Origin: Pseudomonadota bacterium
GTDB lineage: Bacteria; Pseudomonadota; Gammaproteobacteria; Arenicellales; UBA868
DNA length: 11,150 bases
Direction of reading: 5' to 3'
NCBI GenBank assembly: GCA_018661145.1
Contig: JABJIU010000152.1
Span: forward strand, 1 to 11,150
The translations under genes and the position numbers were made by a program. Position 1 is the first letter of the stretch; the number at the start of each line of letters is the position of its first letter. The notes under the pieces are model-generated. The model was not told the DNA's origin and did no database searches. It worked only from the letters and a program-made list of their open reading frames with translations. Positions 1 through 6,334 of this stretch are shown one piece after another.

Positions 1-78
1 AGCGAACCAAACTTTTCCTGAGTCAAATTCTCCACCACTGATCCCCTCCTCGATGTCGAAGGGATGGGGCGGCGCCAT
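1..78 (-). CDS. Start of an unidentified protein (partial, runs off the left edge)
   Basis: Twenty-six codons are open from an ATG at 78 to the window edge, beginning MAPPHPFDIEEG and then acidic and glycine-rich. The start is supported by a Shine-Dalgarno-like AAGGTG (complement of 87-92) eight bases upstream, which overlaps the stop codon of the HNH gene. The two genes are on the same strand, 12 bases apart, so they are probably co-transcribed. The visible part is too short to assign a family and I recognise no motif. That this is a real gene start is inferred from the ribosome binding site and spacing only. Confidence 0.5.
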   Translation of the reverse strand, partial: MAPPHPFDIEEGISGGEFDSGKVWFA

Positions 79-86
79 TACATTGT

Positions 87-92
87 CACCTT
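87..92 (-). promoter_or_regulatory. Ribosome binding site of the left-edge gene
   Basis: AAGGTG on the minus strand lies eight bases before the ATG at 78. It overlaps the TAA stop of the HNH gene, an arrangement that suggests translational coupling. It is the main reason for accepting the partial gene. Confidence 0.45.
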
Positions 93-714
93 AGAAGGTG
101 CACGCGACTCTCTGGGCGACGCCGGCATCTAGTCGACTATGGAGCAGGCTGTTTCGGGGAAAATGTGCGAGTAGGAAATCCATCTGATCAGCCAGGATAC
201 GACGGCCCGACAGATAGATGTACTCAGCATGGGTTGGCACAAAGGGTACCGCCAGCAGTTGCATTCTGGCCTCTTCAGGCGTGCGGTTACCCTTGTGGTG
301 ATTACACCGCTTGCAGGCCGTCACTACGTTCTGCCAGATATCCCGCCCAGCCTTGCTTAGCGGCTCTACATGATCCCGAGACAGATCCGCATTCCTAAAT
401 TGGTCCCCGCAATACAAGCAAAGATTTGCATCACGCCGAAACAGCGTGACGTTGTTAAGCGGTGGAGCGTAAGTCGGGAGGCGCTTCAGGTGGGATCGGG
501 ACTGCCCGGCGGTACATATGATCGAGTGGATTGCCAGTGTACTCTGTTCACCGGATCGGGCGTTGATGCCGCCGTGCACGTGATAGAGCACGGAGCCCAT
601 CGGGTAGAGAATCTGCTCGAGGCAGTGGAGCCGGACAACCTCTTCGAAGCCGACCCATTCAATTGGCATTCCCGCTACGTCAGTTCGTAAAACCCTGAGG
701 CTTGCGTCGATCAT
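91..714 (-). CDS. HNH endonuclease family protein
   Basis: A 207-residue protein with a zinc-stabilised HNH nuclease fold in its middle. The first Cys pair is C99-C102 (CLYC), the catalytic-type Asp-His is D114-H115 in SRDHVEPLS, then N129, and the second Cys pair C134-C137 is followed by the closing N138-H139 and K141 (CKRCNHHKGNRTPEEA). This order, CxxC - DH - N - CxxCN - HK, is the usual bacterial HNH pattern with all key residues present. The N-terminal ~90 residues are not an obvious known domain. The C-terminal part (VPFVPTHAEYIYLSGRRILADQ) resembles stand-alone chromosomal HNH proteins I recall from gammaproteobacteria, so this is probably a resident gene and not an intron or phage nuclease. 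The ATG at 714 has a strong GGAGG unusually close (4 bases); M16 is an alternative start. Substrate and role are unknown. Confidence 0.85.
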   Translation of the reverse strand: MIDASLRVLRTDVAGMPIEWVGFEEVVRLHCLEQILYPMGSVLYHVHGGINARSGEQSTLAIHSIICTAGQSRSHLKRLPTYAPPLNNVTLFRRDANLCLYCGDQFRNADLSRDHVEPLSKAGRDIWQNVVTACKRCNHHKGNRTPEEARMQLLAVPFVPTHAEYIYLSGRRILADQMDFLLAHFPRNSLLHSRLDAGVAQRVACTF

Positions 715-887
715 CGCTCCTCCGCGCTAGATGGGCCTTAATGTGCGCCAATTTACCACTTCGTTCAACTACTACCGCAAGAAGGGCCGCACGGTTATCG
801 CATGATGCCTTTCTCACCAATCAGTGACAACCTTATGAATAACAATGAAGAGATAATTCCCGCGGGGGATATGTGTATTTTTTTGGC

Positions 888-2114
888 TCAAGCTCGCTGA
901 AGGCGTGCTACCGGGGCTTCGTTGATCGGGAGGTGAATTATTGCGGCAACCAGCCCAAGCACTATGCCTGCCTGCCACATAAGGTCATACGACCCGGTGA
1001 CATCATGGATATATCCCCCCATCCAGACTCCGATGAAACTGCCAATCTGATGGCTTAAGAATACGAAACCGTAAAGGGTTGCCATATAACGGATACCAAA
1101 AACCTGAGCCACCAGCCCTGCAGTAAGAGGTACTGTGGATAGCCAGAGGATGCCCATAGTCGCCGCGAACAAGTAGATCACCTCAGTGGTTTTGGGTGAC
1201 AACAGAAAAATGGTCAGTACCAGCGCTCTCAATGCGTAAATTCCGCTGAGGCCAAGCTTCTTGCTAAACCGCTGCCCAAAGGCGCCCGAGAGCAAGGAAC
1301 CAAAAATGTTGAATATCCCAATCAGCGAAATAGCGAAAGCTCCGACCATCGGTGCCAGTTTAAGATCAGCAACATAAATGGGAAGATGGACAGTGATAAA
1401 TGCCACATGAAAACCACAAACGAAAAATCCTGCTGTCAGCAACACAAACCCCCGATGTGCGAATGCTTCACGAATGGCGCCGATACTGCCAGTGTGCACC
1501 ACATTCTCGTCACGTACACGTGGATCACTCGGGAGCGTAAATGCCAGGGGCACAATAAGGCAAACTGAAATAGCAGTGACAATCATGGCTATCGACCAAC
1601 CATAGCCACTGATCATTCCTTGCGTAATTGGTGAGTACAGCACCTGCCCCACCGAGCCGGCTGCCGTACACAAGCCAATCACAAAAGAGCGCCTCTCTAT
1701 CCCGACGACCCTCAGCATCGCTGCTGTGGCGAGTGAAAATGAGGTAAACGCGACCCCGGTTCCTACTAGAACACCCCCGGTCAGGTGGAGTCCCAGAGCG
1801 GTATCTGCCAGCGTCACACCGAAGGTGCCAATTGCATAGATAAGCGCACCGCCGCCAATTACCCAGATTGGGCCGTACCGATCGGCCAATATTCCTGCAA
1901 TGGGAAGGCATAGCCCCCAGAAAAGGTTTTGTAGTGCCATCGCCAAAGCGTAGGTCTCCCGCGACCAGCCAAAGGCTTCGGTAATCGGTCCAAGATAGAG
2001 GCCATAACTCGATCGCGCGCCAAACCCAATGAGCGAAATCAGGCACCCTCCAAGCAACACCACCAGTGGTGCCTGCCATCGCTTCATCGTCAATCGATAG
2101 TCGGTAGTTTCCAT
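888..2114 (-). CDS. MFS transporter, organic-anion/monocarboxylate type
   Basis: A 408-residue integral membrane protein with about twelve hydrophobic segments, the usual length for the major facilitator superfamily. The first helix is about residues 15-31. The loop between helices 2 and 3 carries the MFS signature GILADRYGP (74-82). The N-terminal block FGARSSYGLYLGP followed by AFGWSRETYALAMALQN is typical of MFS proteins annotated as oxalate/formate- or monocarboxylate-like carriers. The substrate cannot be read from sequence. No clear Shine-Dalgarno precedes the ATG at 2114 or the alternative M10 (ATG at 2087), so the start is uncertain by nine residues. The gene is monocistronic and divergent from the sufE-like gene across 148 bases, with no neighbouring metabolic gene to suggest a cargo. 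Confidence 0.9.
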   Translation of the reverse strand: METTDYRLTMKRWQAPLVVLLGGCLISLIGFGARSSYGLYLGPITEAFGWSRETYALAMALQNLFWGLCLPIAGILADRYGPIWVIGGGALIYAIGTFGVTLADTALGLHLTGGVLVGTGVAFTSFSLATAAMLRVVGIERRSFVIGLCTAAGSVGQVLYSPITQGMISGYGWSIAMIVTAISVCLIVPLAFTLPSDPRVRDENVVHTGSIGAIREAFAHRGFVLLTAGFFVCGFHVAFITVHLPIYVADLKLAPMVGAFAISLIGIFNIFGSLLSGAFGQRFSKKLGLSGIYALRALVLTIFLLSPKTTEVIYLFAATMGILWLSTVPLTAGLVAQVFGIRYMATLYGFVFLSHQIGSFIGVWMGGYIHDVTGSYDLMWQAGIVLGLVAAIIHLPINEAPVARLQRA

Positions 2115-2209
2115 AGGGCAATATAGGGAAGAACGTAATTTTTAACTAAAGTGTCTGCCCGAGATGATACCTGTCGAGAACCTGTTAAGTCATCATCCCA
2201 GGACAACGA

Positions 2210-2215
2210 TATAAT
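2210..2215 (+). promoter_or_regulatory. Putative -10 element for the sufE-like gene
   Basis: A perfect TATAAT lies 47 bases before the ATG at 2263 in the divergent gap between the MFS and sufE-like genes. No good TTGACA-like -35 lies 16-18 bases upstream; TTAAGT at 2185-2190 is the nearest, at 19-base spacing. Plausible but unproven. Confidence 0.35.
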
Positions 2216-2262
2216 TAGAAAGTCTCGTTTAAATCACCACTAACCCAAACCCCTCTTTCTCA

Positions 2263-2694
2263 ATGGAAACCTTCCCGATCGACTACCCCCGAGTAATAGA
2301 AGCCTTCGAATTTCTGCAAGACTGGGATGCACGCTATCACTTCATAACTGAACTTGGTGAGAAGCTGGCGCCTTACCCGGACGAGGAGCGCATTGATCTT
2401 TATCTCGTCCCCGAGTGTATGAGCACTGTCTATATCCGTGCTATCCGCGACACTGGGGGTATCTTCACTTTTCACGGCGACTGTGACACCTCCACCGTGA
2501 AGGGCGTGGTCGCGATTCTGCTAGCAATGTTTAGCGGAAGGACAGCGAATGAAATAGAGGAGTTCGACGCAGATGCAGAGTTCGATAAACTTGGCCTCTT
2601 TGACCATTTGAGTCCCAGTCGCCATGTCGGTGTCTACGCTATGGTGCAACGAGTCAAGCGTCAGGTCAGCGCTATCGAAGAAGCCCGAAGTTAG
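2263..2694 (+). CDS. sufE: SufE-family cysteine desulfurase sulfur acceptor
   Basis: A 143-residue cytosolic protein, the normal SufE length. SufE takes persulfide sulfur from the cysteine desulfurase SufS and passes it to the SufBCD Fe-S scaffold. Family landmarks appear in order: LQDWDARYHFITELG (18-32), the active-site loop with C52 (VPECMSTVYI), the D-T-VKG helix that follows (near 75-81), and the C-terminal L-F-DHLSPSRHVG region (near 111-122). C52 matches the sulfur-accepting Cys51 of E. coli SufE. The residue before it is Glu, where E. coli SufE has Gly (GCQSQVW), and the following Trp is Tyr; both are unusual. No sufS, sufBCD or csd gene is in the window, so it is an orphan here. The start is the only ATG in frame after an upstream stop, but no clear Shine-Dalgarno is visible. 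It could alternatively serve a CsdA-type desulfurase. Confidence 0.88.
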   Translation: METFPIDYPRVIEAFEFLQDWDARYHFITELGEKLAPYPDEERIDLYLVPECMSTVYIRAIRDTGGIFTFHGDCDTSTVKGVVAILLAMFSGRTANEIEEFDADAEFDKLGLFDHLSPSRHVGVYAMVQRVKRQVSAIEEARS

Positions 2695-2774
2695 TCACTT
2701 CGTAACGCTTTCTCCAACTAGCGCAACCGCGAAGTTTTCGAACGAAAGAAACGAATCAGGAAATCTCGCTAGAG

Positions 2775-2918
2775 GTGGCACGCATCACCATCCTTCTCCT
2801 AGCCGCACCCATGATCGGCGCGAATGCAGTGTTCAAGGTCTACGGTAAAGTCGATGTGGGCATTGCGGCTCACGTAGAGGAACTTCTTACCAAGCAACAG
2901 GCGCTCTGGTCACATTAG
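2775..2918 (+). CDS. Possible small protein, 47 codons, GTG start (doubtful)
   Basis: An open frame from GTG at 2775 to TAG at 2916-2918 encodes 47 residues. A hydrophobic start (ITILLLAAPMIGANAVF, residues 4-20) is followed by a charged, helix-like tail (HVEELLTKQQALW). The shape suggests a single membrane segment or signal-anchor. An AGGA at 2758-2761 lies 13 bases upstream, too far to be a convincing ribosome binding site; ATG at 2811 is an alternative start. It fills most of the 278-base gap between sufE and the convergent ABC gene. I recognise no family. Chance coding is quite possible. Confidence 0.25.
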   Translation: MARITILLLAAPMIGANAVFKVYGKVDVGIAAHVEELLTKQQALWSH

Positions 2919-2972
2919 CAGACACCAGGTCGCGAGCGGCCCACACAAGCTAATTGGCCGATAACGCCGGCT

Positions 2973-4613
2973 CTAGTTGATTGATTCCGCTGTGGGCAAT
3001 TCCCCTCGCTTGCGCCGCTCCACGAGGGTGTCCAGCCAGTCCGGGTCCATCTCCGGGACAGACGACAGCAGCAACTCCGTGTAGGCTTCGTGTGGAGGAG
3101 AAAGAATCTCGGCCTTAGCGCCCTGCTCGACCACCCGGCCCTGATACATGACCACAATACTGTCTGCAATGGCCTTTACCGTTGCGAGATCGTGGGTGAT
3201 GAAAAGATAGGACACCCCCAGTTGGTTTTGCAGATTCTGCAGCAATTCCAGAATGCCTTCCGCAACTAACTGATCCAGCGCTGAAGTGACTTCATCACAG
3301 ATGATGAGATCAGGTTCCGCTGCCAGCGCCCGAGCAATACAGATCCGTTGCTTCTCCCCACCCGAGAGCTGCGCAGGGTAGCGGTCCGCGTAATCTGTCG
3401 GCAGCTCGATCTGCTCGAGAAGCCGGTTAATCGCAGCTGATTTTTCTACACCTTTAACGCCTAGATAAAACTCCAGCGGCCTACCGATGATCTCAGAAAT
3501 TTTCTGCCGGGGGTTCAGCGCAACATCCGGCATCTGGTAGATCATCTGGATCGAGCGCAACTGCTCGCGACCACGGTTAGCGAGTGCCGGACTCAACACC
3601 TCACCGCGAAAACGGACATCTCCCTCAAAGGGCGGCAACAGCCCGGTAATCACCCGCGCGAGGGTGCTCTTACCGCTTCCTGATTCGCCCACCACCGCAA
3701 CTGTTTTGCCTTTCTGCACCCTGACCGAGATATCGTTTAGCACAATTTCCTCGGCCCGCGGATAGCGTGCGCTCACGCCTAAGACCTCGAGCACGGTGTC
3801 ATCCTTCTCGGAGGCACCTTTCTCCTCGCGGAGCGAGCGAACCGCCAGCAGACGACGGGTGTAGTCCTGTTGGGGGTTTTCCAGAAGATCACGTGCGTTA
3901 CCTTCCTCAACCAGATCGCCGTGCCGCAGCACCATAATCCGGTCAGCAAGCTGTGCGACGACAGCCAGGTCGTGGGTGATGTATATCGCGGCGACGCCCC
4001 TTGCTCTGACAGCTTCTTTGATAGTTGAGAGCACTTCTATCTGGGTGGTGACATCAAGCGCAGTGGTCGGCTCATCAAAGACAATAAGGCGCGGATCACA
4101 GCCCATCGCCATCGCAGTCATGGCGCGCTGCAGTTGACCGCCCGATACCTGATGGGGAAAACGGTTGCCGATGTGCTCCGGATCAGGAAGATCCAGCTGC
4201 CGGTAGAGGTCTTGACCCCGGCGTGCGGCTTCTTCGCTCCGCATCTTGCCGTGTTGAACCGGTGCTTCGACAAATTGCGTGATTAGACGGTGGGCTGGAT
4301 TGAAGGCCGCTGCCGCGCTTTGGGCCACATAAGAGACACTGTTTCCCCGAATCTCCCGAAGACGTGAGGGCGACGCCCCGACGAGCTCCTCACCCTCTAA
4401 CTTGATGGACCCAGAAACAATTCGGCAACCAGGCTTGGTGTACCCCATGCCTGCAAGGCCAAATGTCGATTTACCTGCCCCCGACTCACCAATCAGGCCG
4501 ACGATCTCCCCTTTGTGTAATCCCATGCTGAGGCCATTTACGATCGGCCTCCAGTCACCGTCGATATCGGCCTCGATGACGAGATCGCGTATGTCCAGTA
4601 ACAATTCACTCAC
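2973..4613 (-). CDS. ABC transporter ATPase with two fused nucleotide-binding domains, peptide/nickel (DppD-DppF, GsiA/YejF) type
   Basis: A 546-residue cytosolic ATPase with two complete ABC domains. Domain 1 has Walker A GESGAGKST (42-50), Q-loop Q98, signature VSGGQ (156-160), Walker B LIVFDEP (176-182) and switch H214. Domain 2 has Walker A GESGSGKST (309-317), Q360, signature LSGGE (416-420), Walker B LIICDEV (436-442) and H474. Both sites look catalytically intact. The DYTRRLL and AYTELLL tails after each domain are typical of ATPases energising dipeptide/oligopeptide, glutathione or nickel importers, and the fused form matches GsiA or YejF. The start is GTG at 4613 with GAGGAG six bases upstream. 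No permease or substrate-binding protein is adjacent; sufE and the small frame lie downstream on the opposite strand. It must partner with subunits encoded elsewhere or just be a remnant of a larger locus. Substrate unknown. Confidence 0.93.
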   Translation of the reverse strand: MSELLLDIRDLVIEADIDGDWRPIVNGLSMGLHKGEIVGLIGESGAGKSTFGLAGMGYTKPGCRIVSGSIKLEGEELVGASPSRLREIRGNSVSYVAQSAAAAFNPAHRLITQFVEAPVQHGKMRSEEAARRGQDLYRQLDLPDPEHIGNRFPHQVSGGQLQRAMTAMAMGCDPRLIVFDEPTTALDVTTQIEVLSTIKEAVRARGVAAIYITHDLAVVAQLADRIMVLRHGDLVEEGNARDLLENPQQDYTRRLLAVRSLREEKGASEKDDTVLEVLGVSARYPRAEEIVLNDISVRVQKGKTVAVVGESGSGKSTLARVITGLLPPFEGDVRFRGEVLSPALANRGREQLRSIQMIYQMPDVALNPRQKISEIIGRPLEFYLGVKGVEKSAAINRLLEQIELPTDYADRYPAQLSGGEKQRICIARALAAEPDLIICDEVTSALDQLVAEGILELLQNLQNQLGVSYLFITHDLATVKAIADSIVVMYQGRVVEQGAKAEILSPPHEAYTELLLSSVPEMDPDWLDTLVERRKRGELPTAESIN

Positions 4614-4619
4614 AGGAAA

Positions 4620-4625
4620 CTCCTC
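4620..4625 (-). promoter_or_regulatory. Ribosome binding site deciding the GTG start of the ABC ATPase
   Basis: GAGGAG on the minus strand is six bases before the GTG at 4613. It supports this non-ATG start, since no suitable ATG lies near the expected N-terminus. Confidence 0.6.
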
Positions 4626-4704
4626 TTCAAGGTTTTGGGGCCACTTTGGCTTGGACTCTGGGCTCCAGATACTAGACGCCTACACAGACGGTCTTTAGTT
4701 CTGC

Positions 4705-4710
4705 TATAAG
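4705..4710 (+). promoter_or_regulatory. Weak putative -10 element for the cupin gene
   Basis: TATAAG lies about 90 bases before the ATG at 4800 in the 186-base divergent gap between the ABC ATPase and the cupin. No recognisable -35 accompanies it. The gap is AT-richer than its flanks and presumably carries promoters for both genes. I see no clear operator palindrome. Confidence 0.2.
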
Positions 4711-4785
4711 CCAACCCTAGAGATTACCCTATTCACGATTATCTACAAAATATCTCCCCACACGCTAAATTACCTATCGATATCT

Positions 4786-4791
4786 AAGGAG
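4786..4791 (+). promoter_or_regulatory. Strong ribosome binding site of the DMSP-lyase-like cupin
   Basis: AAGGAG sits eight bases before the ATG at 4800, near-ideal sequence and spacing. It fixes the start of the cupin gene. Confidence 0.65.
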
Positions 4792-4799
4792 AGTTATCA

Positions 4800-5411
4800 A
4801 TGAGTGGTTACCTTCCTACGCTTCTGGACGATGTCTCACGGCTGTGCCGTGACAGTGATAAACCGGTATTCGAGGCGCTTTCGATTCAGATAGATAATGT
4901 GCCAAAAAACAAGGTTGAGAAGACCTCCTCAACCTGTCCCACGGCAGATGCGTGCCTTGAGAGCGCCCTCGCGGCAATTCCACCCGATCATGGGCTTCAC
5001 GCTAGCGCATCCGTTGCGGCCGTTCGCGCTCCGTGGCACGAGGCCACCCGGGGGGTGCCAGAGTTTTTCGCAGGTGGCTATGCGGCTGCCTATCTGGCAG
5101 ATGAAACACCACCAGCGAGTGATGACCCTATCAGGATGGGTCTGCTACTACAGCGCGCAGCCATCGCCTATCCAGGTCATGCGCACGATGCCGAAGAGTT
5201 TTATTTTATTTTAAGCGGCGAGGCGCACTGGCGTATCGATACACAGGACTTCACAGCTCAACCGGGTGATCTAATTCACCACACACCCTGCGCCATCCAC
5301 GCGATGGAAACCACTGATTCGCCACTGCTAGCGTTATGGGTCTGGCGTGGTGAGCTCACAGGACGCTTCTGGTATGAAAGCGCTCCCAATGTGAACTGCC
5401 CGAAGAAGTGA
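4800..5411 (+). CDS. Cupin DMSP lyase, DddQ/DddL type
   Basis: A 203-residue protein with a C-terminal single cupin barrel. Members of the DMSP lyase cupin family cleave dimethylsulfoniopropionate to dimethyl sulfide and acrylate using a metal ion. The first cupin motif is YPGHAHDAEEFYFILSG (124-140) and the second PGDLIHHTPCAIHAM (155-169), followed by LLALWVWRGEL. Candidate metal ligands are H129, E133, Y135 and H167, with a further tyrosine at Y124. As I recall, the corresponding residues in Ruegeria DddQ are H125, E129, Y131, H163 and Y120, so all five align with a constant offset of four. Length also fits DddQ (about 200). The helical N-terminal ~110 residues match the family layout. The gene is monocistronic, divergent from the ABC ATPase and convergent with the LysE gene. 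No acrylate-handling genes (acuI, acuK, acuN) are next to it. A different cupin lyase or isomerase cannot be excluded; DddL versus DddQ assignment is open. Confidence 0.75.
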   Translation: MSGYLPTLLDDVSRLCRDSDKPVFEALSIQIDNVPKNKVEKTSSTCPTADACLESALAAIPPDHGLHASASVAAVRAPWHEATRGVPEFFAGGYAAAYLADETPPASDDPIRMGLLLQRAAIAYPGHAHDAEEFYFILSGEAHWRIDTQDFTAQPGDLIHHTPCAIHAMETTDSPLLALWVWRGELTGRFWYESAPNVNCPKK

Positions 5412-5448
5412 TTGATCGCTCTTAATAGTAGTTTCAAGTGACCAGGTT

Positions 5449-6102
5449 TCACTCTCGTGCCGGTGGATCGATCGTCGCGCTAAAGATGCCCAGCCCGATA
5501 TACGTCAGGCCGGCCACCATTTGAGGCCAGCGCTGACGACTACCTTGAGCCTTGAGATAACCGGCCACGGTCCCCGCCGCGAGGGCAAACAGCGTATCGG
5601 TCACCAAGATCACTCCAATAAGCAGCGCGCCAAGAAGAAAAAACTGTACTGCGGGATCGCCCCGTGCGGGGTCTACAAATTGAGGGAAAAAGGCGAGAAA
5701 GAAAATCCCCACCTTGGGATTCAGGACGTTCACCATCACCGCCTGCATGAAAACCCGCCACGTCTCTCGCGGCGACTGCGCCGGGCGAGCTTCCTGTCGG
5801 ACGCCCCGCCGAATCAGAAGATAAACTCCCAGAGCAATAAGATAGGCCGCGCCAGCATACTTGACGAATTGAAAAAAAACGGCCGAAGACGCAAGGAGCA
5901 GCGTCAGCCCAAAGACCACCAGCAGTACATGAACGAAGGTGCCCGCAGCGATCCCCAACACCGACACCAGTCCTGAGCGGGCGCCTTGGGCGATACTGGT
6001 CGCCAGGATATAAAAGACGCCGGGCCCCGGGGTGACCCCCAGAACAATTACCGCACCGAGAAAAACGCCAAATTGTGGCCAGGGTGGAAGTAAATCAACC
6101 AC
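5449..6102 (-). CDS. LysE/RhtB-family exporter
   Basis: A 217-residue inner-membrane protein with about six hydrophobic segments, normal for the LysE/RhtB family of amino-acid and small-metabolite exporters. The family hallmark TPGPG is at 24-28 in the first helix and the second block NVLNPKVGIFFLAFFPQFV is at 125-143. The start is GTG at 6102, inside the end of the MoaD-like gene; the 8-base overlap GTGGTTGA implies translational coupling and makes it the last gene of the AOR operon. The cargo is unknown. Its position suggests export of a metabolite linked to the aldehyde oxidoreductase, or relief of a toxic amino acid or acid, but that is inference. It converges with the cupin gene, with 37 bases between stop codons and no clear terminator there. 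Confidence 0.9.
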   Translation of the reverse strand: MVDLLPPWPQFGVFLGAVIVLGVTPGPGVFYILATSIAQGARSGLVSVLGIAAGTFVHVLLVVFGLTLLLASSAVFFQFVKYAGAAYLIALGVYLLIRRGVRQEARPAQSPRETWRVFMQAVMVNVLNPKVGIFFLAFFPQFVDPARGDPAVQFFLLGALLIGVILVTDTLFALAAGTVAGYLKAQGSRQRWPQMVAGLTYIGLGIFSATIDPPARE

Positions 6103-6328
6103 CCGTCAGCGGCGCCATTACCACCATCTCGCTACCGTCAGCAAGCACAGTCCCGGCTCTTTTGGCCTTGGACACCGCCAGGCCATCAACAGACACCAGT
6201 CCGACCTGATCAAGTGGGATACCCAGTAACCCAATCGCATCGTCAACGCTGGCACCGCCAGGCAATTCGACGGCGTCGACCGAGCAAAAATCGATGAGAT
6301 GCCCAGTCACTCGAACTTTGATTTGCAT
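6095..6328 (-). CDS. MoaD/ThiS-family sulfur carrier protein of the AOR operon
   Basis: A 77-residue beta-grasp protein ending in Gly-Gly (APLTGG), the C-terminus that is adenylated and thiocarboxylated in MoaD and ThiS. MoaD donates dithiolene sulfur during molybdopterin synthesis, the pterin that holds tungsten or molybdenum. It lies six bases after the AOR stop, and MoaD-like genes are commonly paired with tungsten AORs (AorD in the Aromatoleum operon), so a role in making or tuning the AOR cofactor is likely. There is no moaE, thiG or MoeB-type gene here; the activating enzyme must be elsewhere. No clear Shine-Dalgarno precedes the ATG at 6328, so translation may depend on coupling to AOR. 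ThiS (thiamine) is the alternative but does not fit the context. Confidence 0.85.
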   Translation of the reverse strand: MQIKVRVTGHLIDFCSVDAVELPGGASVDDAIGLLGIPLDQVGLVSVDGLAVSKAKRAGTVLADGSEMVVMAPLTGG

Positions 6329-6334
6329 TGACGT

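Noticed and set aside
757..764. CACTTCGT shared with 2696-2703, both followed by CAACTA and CGCAA words, as a dispersed repeat or recombination site
   Set aside because: The spacing between the shared words differs and the longest exact match is eight bases; it does not fit an integron attC layout and is likely chance.
731..805. 24-codon plus-strand frame in the HNH-MFS gap
   Set aside because: It has no ribosome binding site and no recognisable features. The rest of this 173-base gap shows only the promoter side of the HNH gene and the end of the MFS gene.
1525..2121. 198-codon minus-strand frame overlapping the MFS gene
   Set aside because: It is out of frame with a clear MFS protein, Trp/Arg-rich without a domain; a shadow frame.
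2939..2997. Inverted repeat GCCCACA / TGTGGGC near the end of the ABC gene as a terminator
   Set aside because: The arms are only seven bases with a 45-base loop, the right arm is inside the coding region, and there is no U-run.
5412..5448. AGTGA/TCACT stem near the convergent stops of the cupin and LysE genes as a bidirectional terminator
   Set aside because: The stem is only five base pairs with no T-run on either strand.
5521..5976. 151-codon plus-strand frame across the LysE gene
   Set aside because: Very basic composition with no domain and antisense to a well-supported exporter; a shadow frame.
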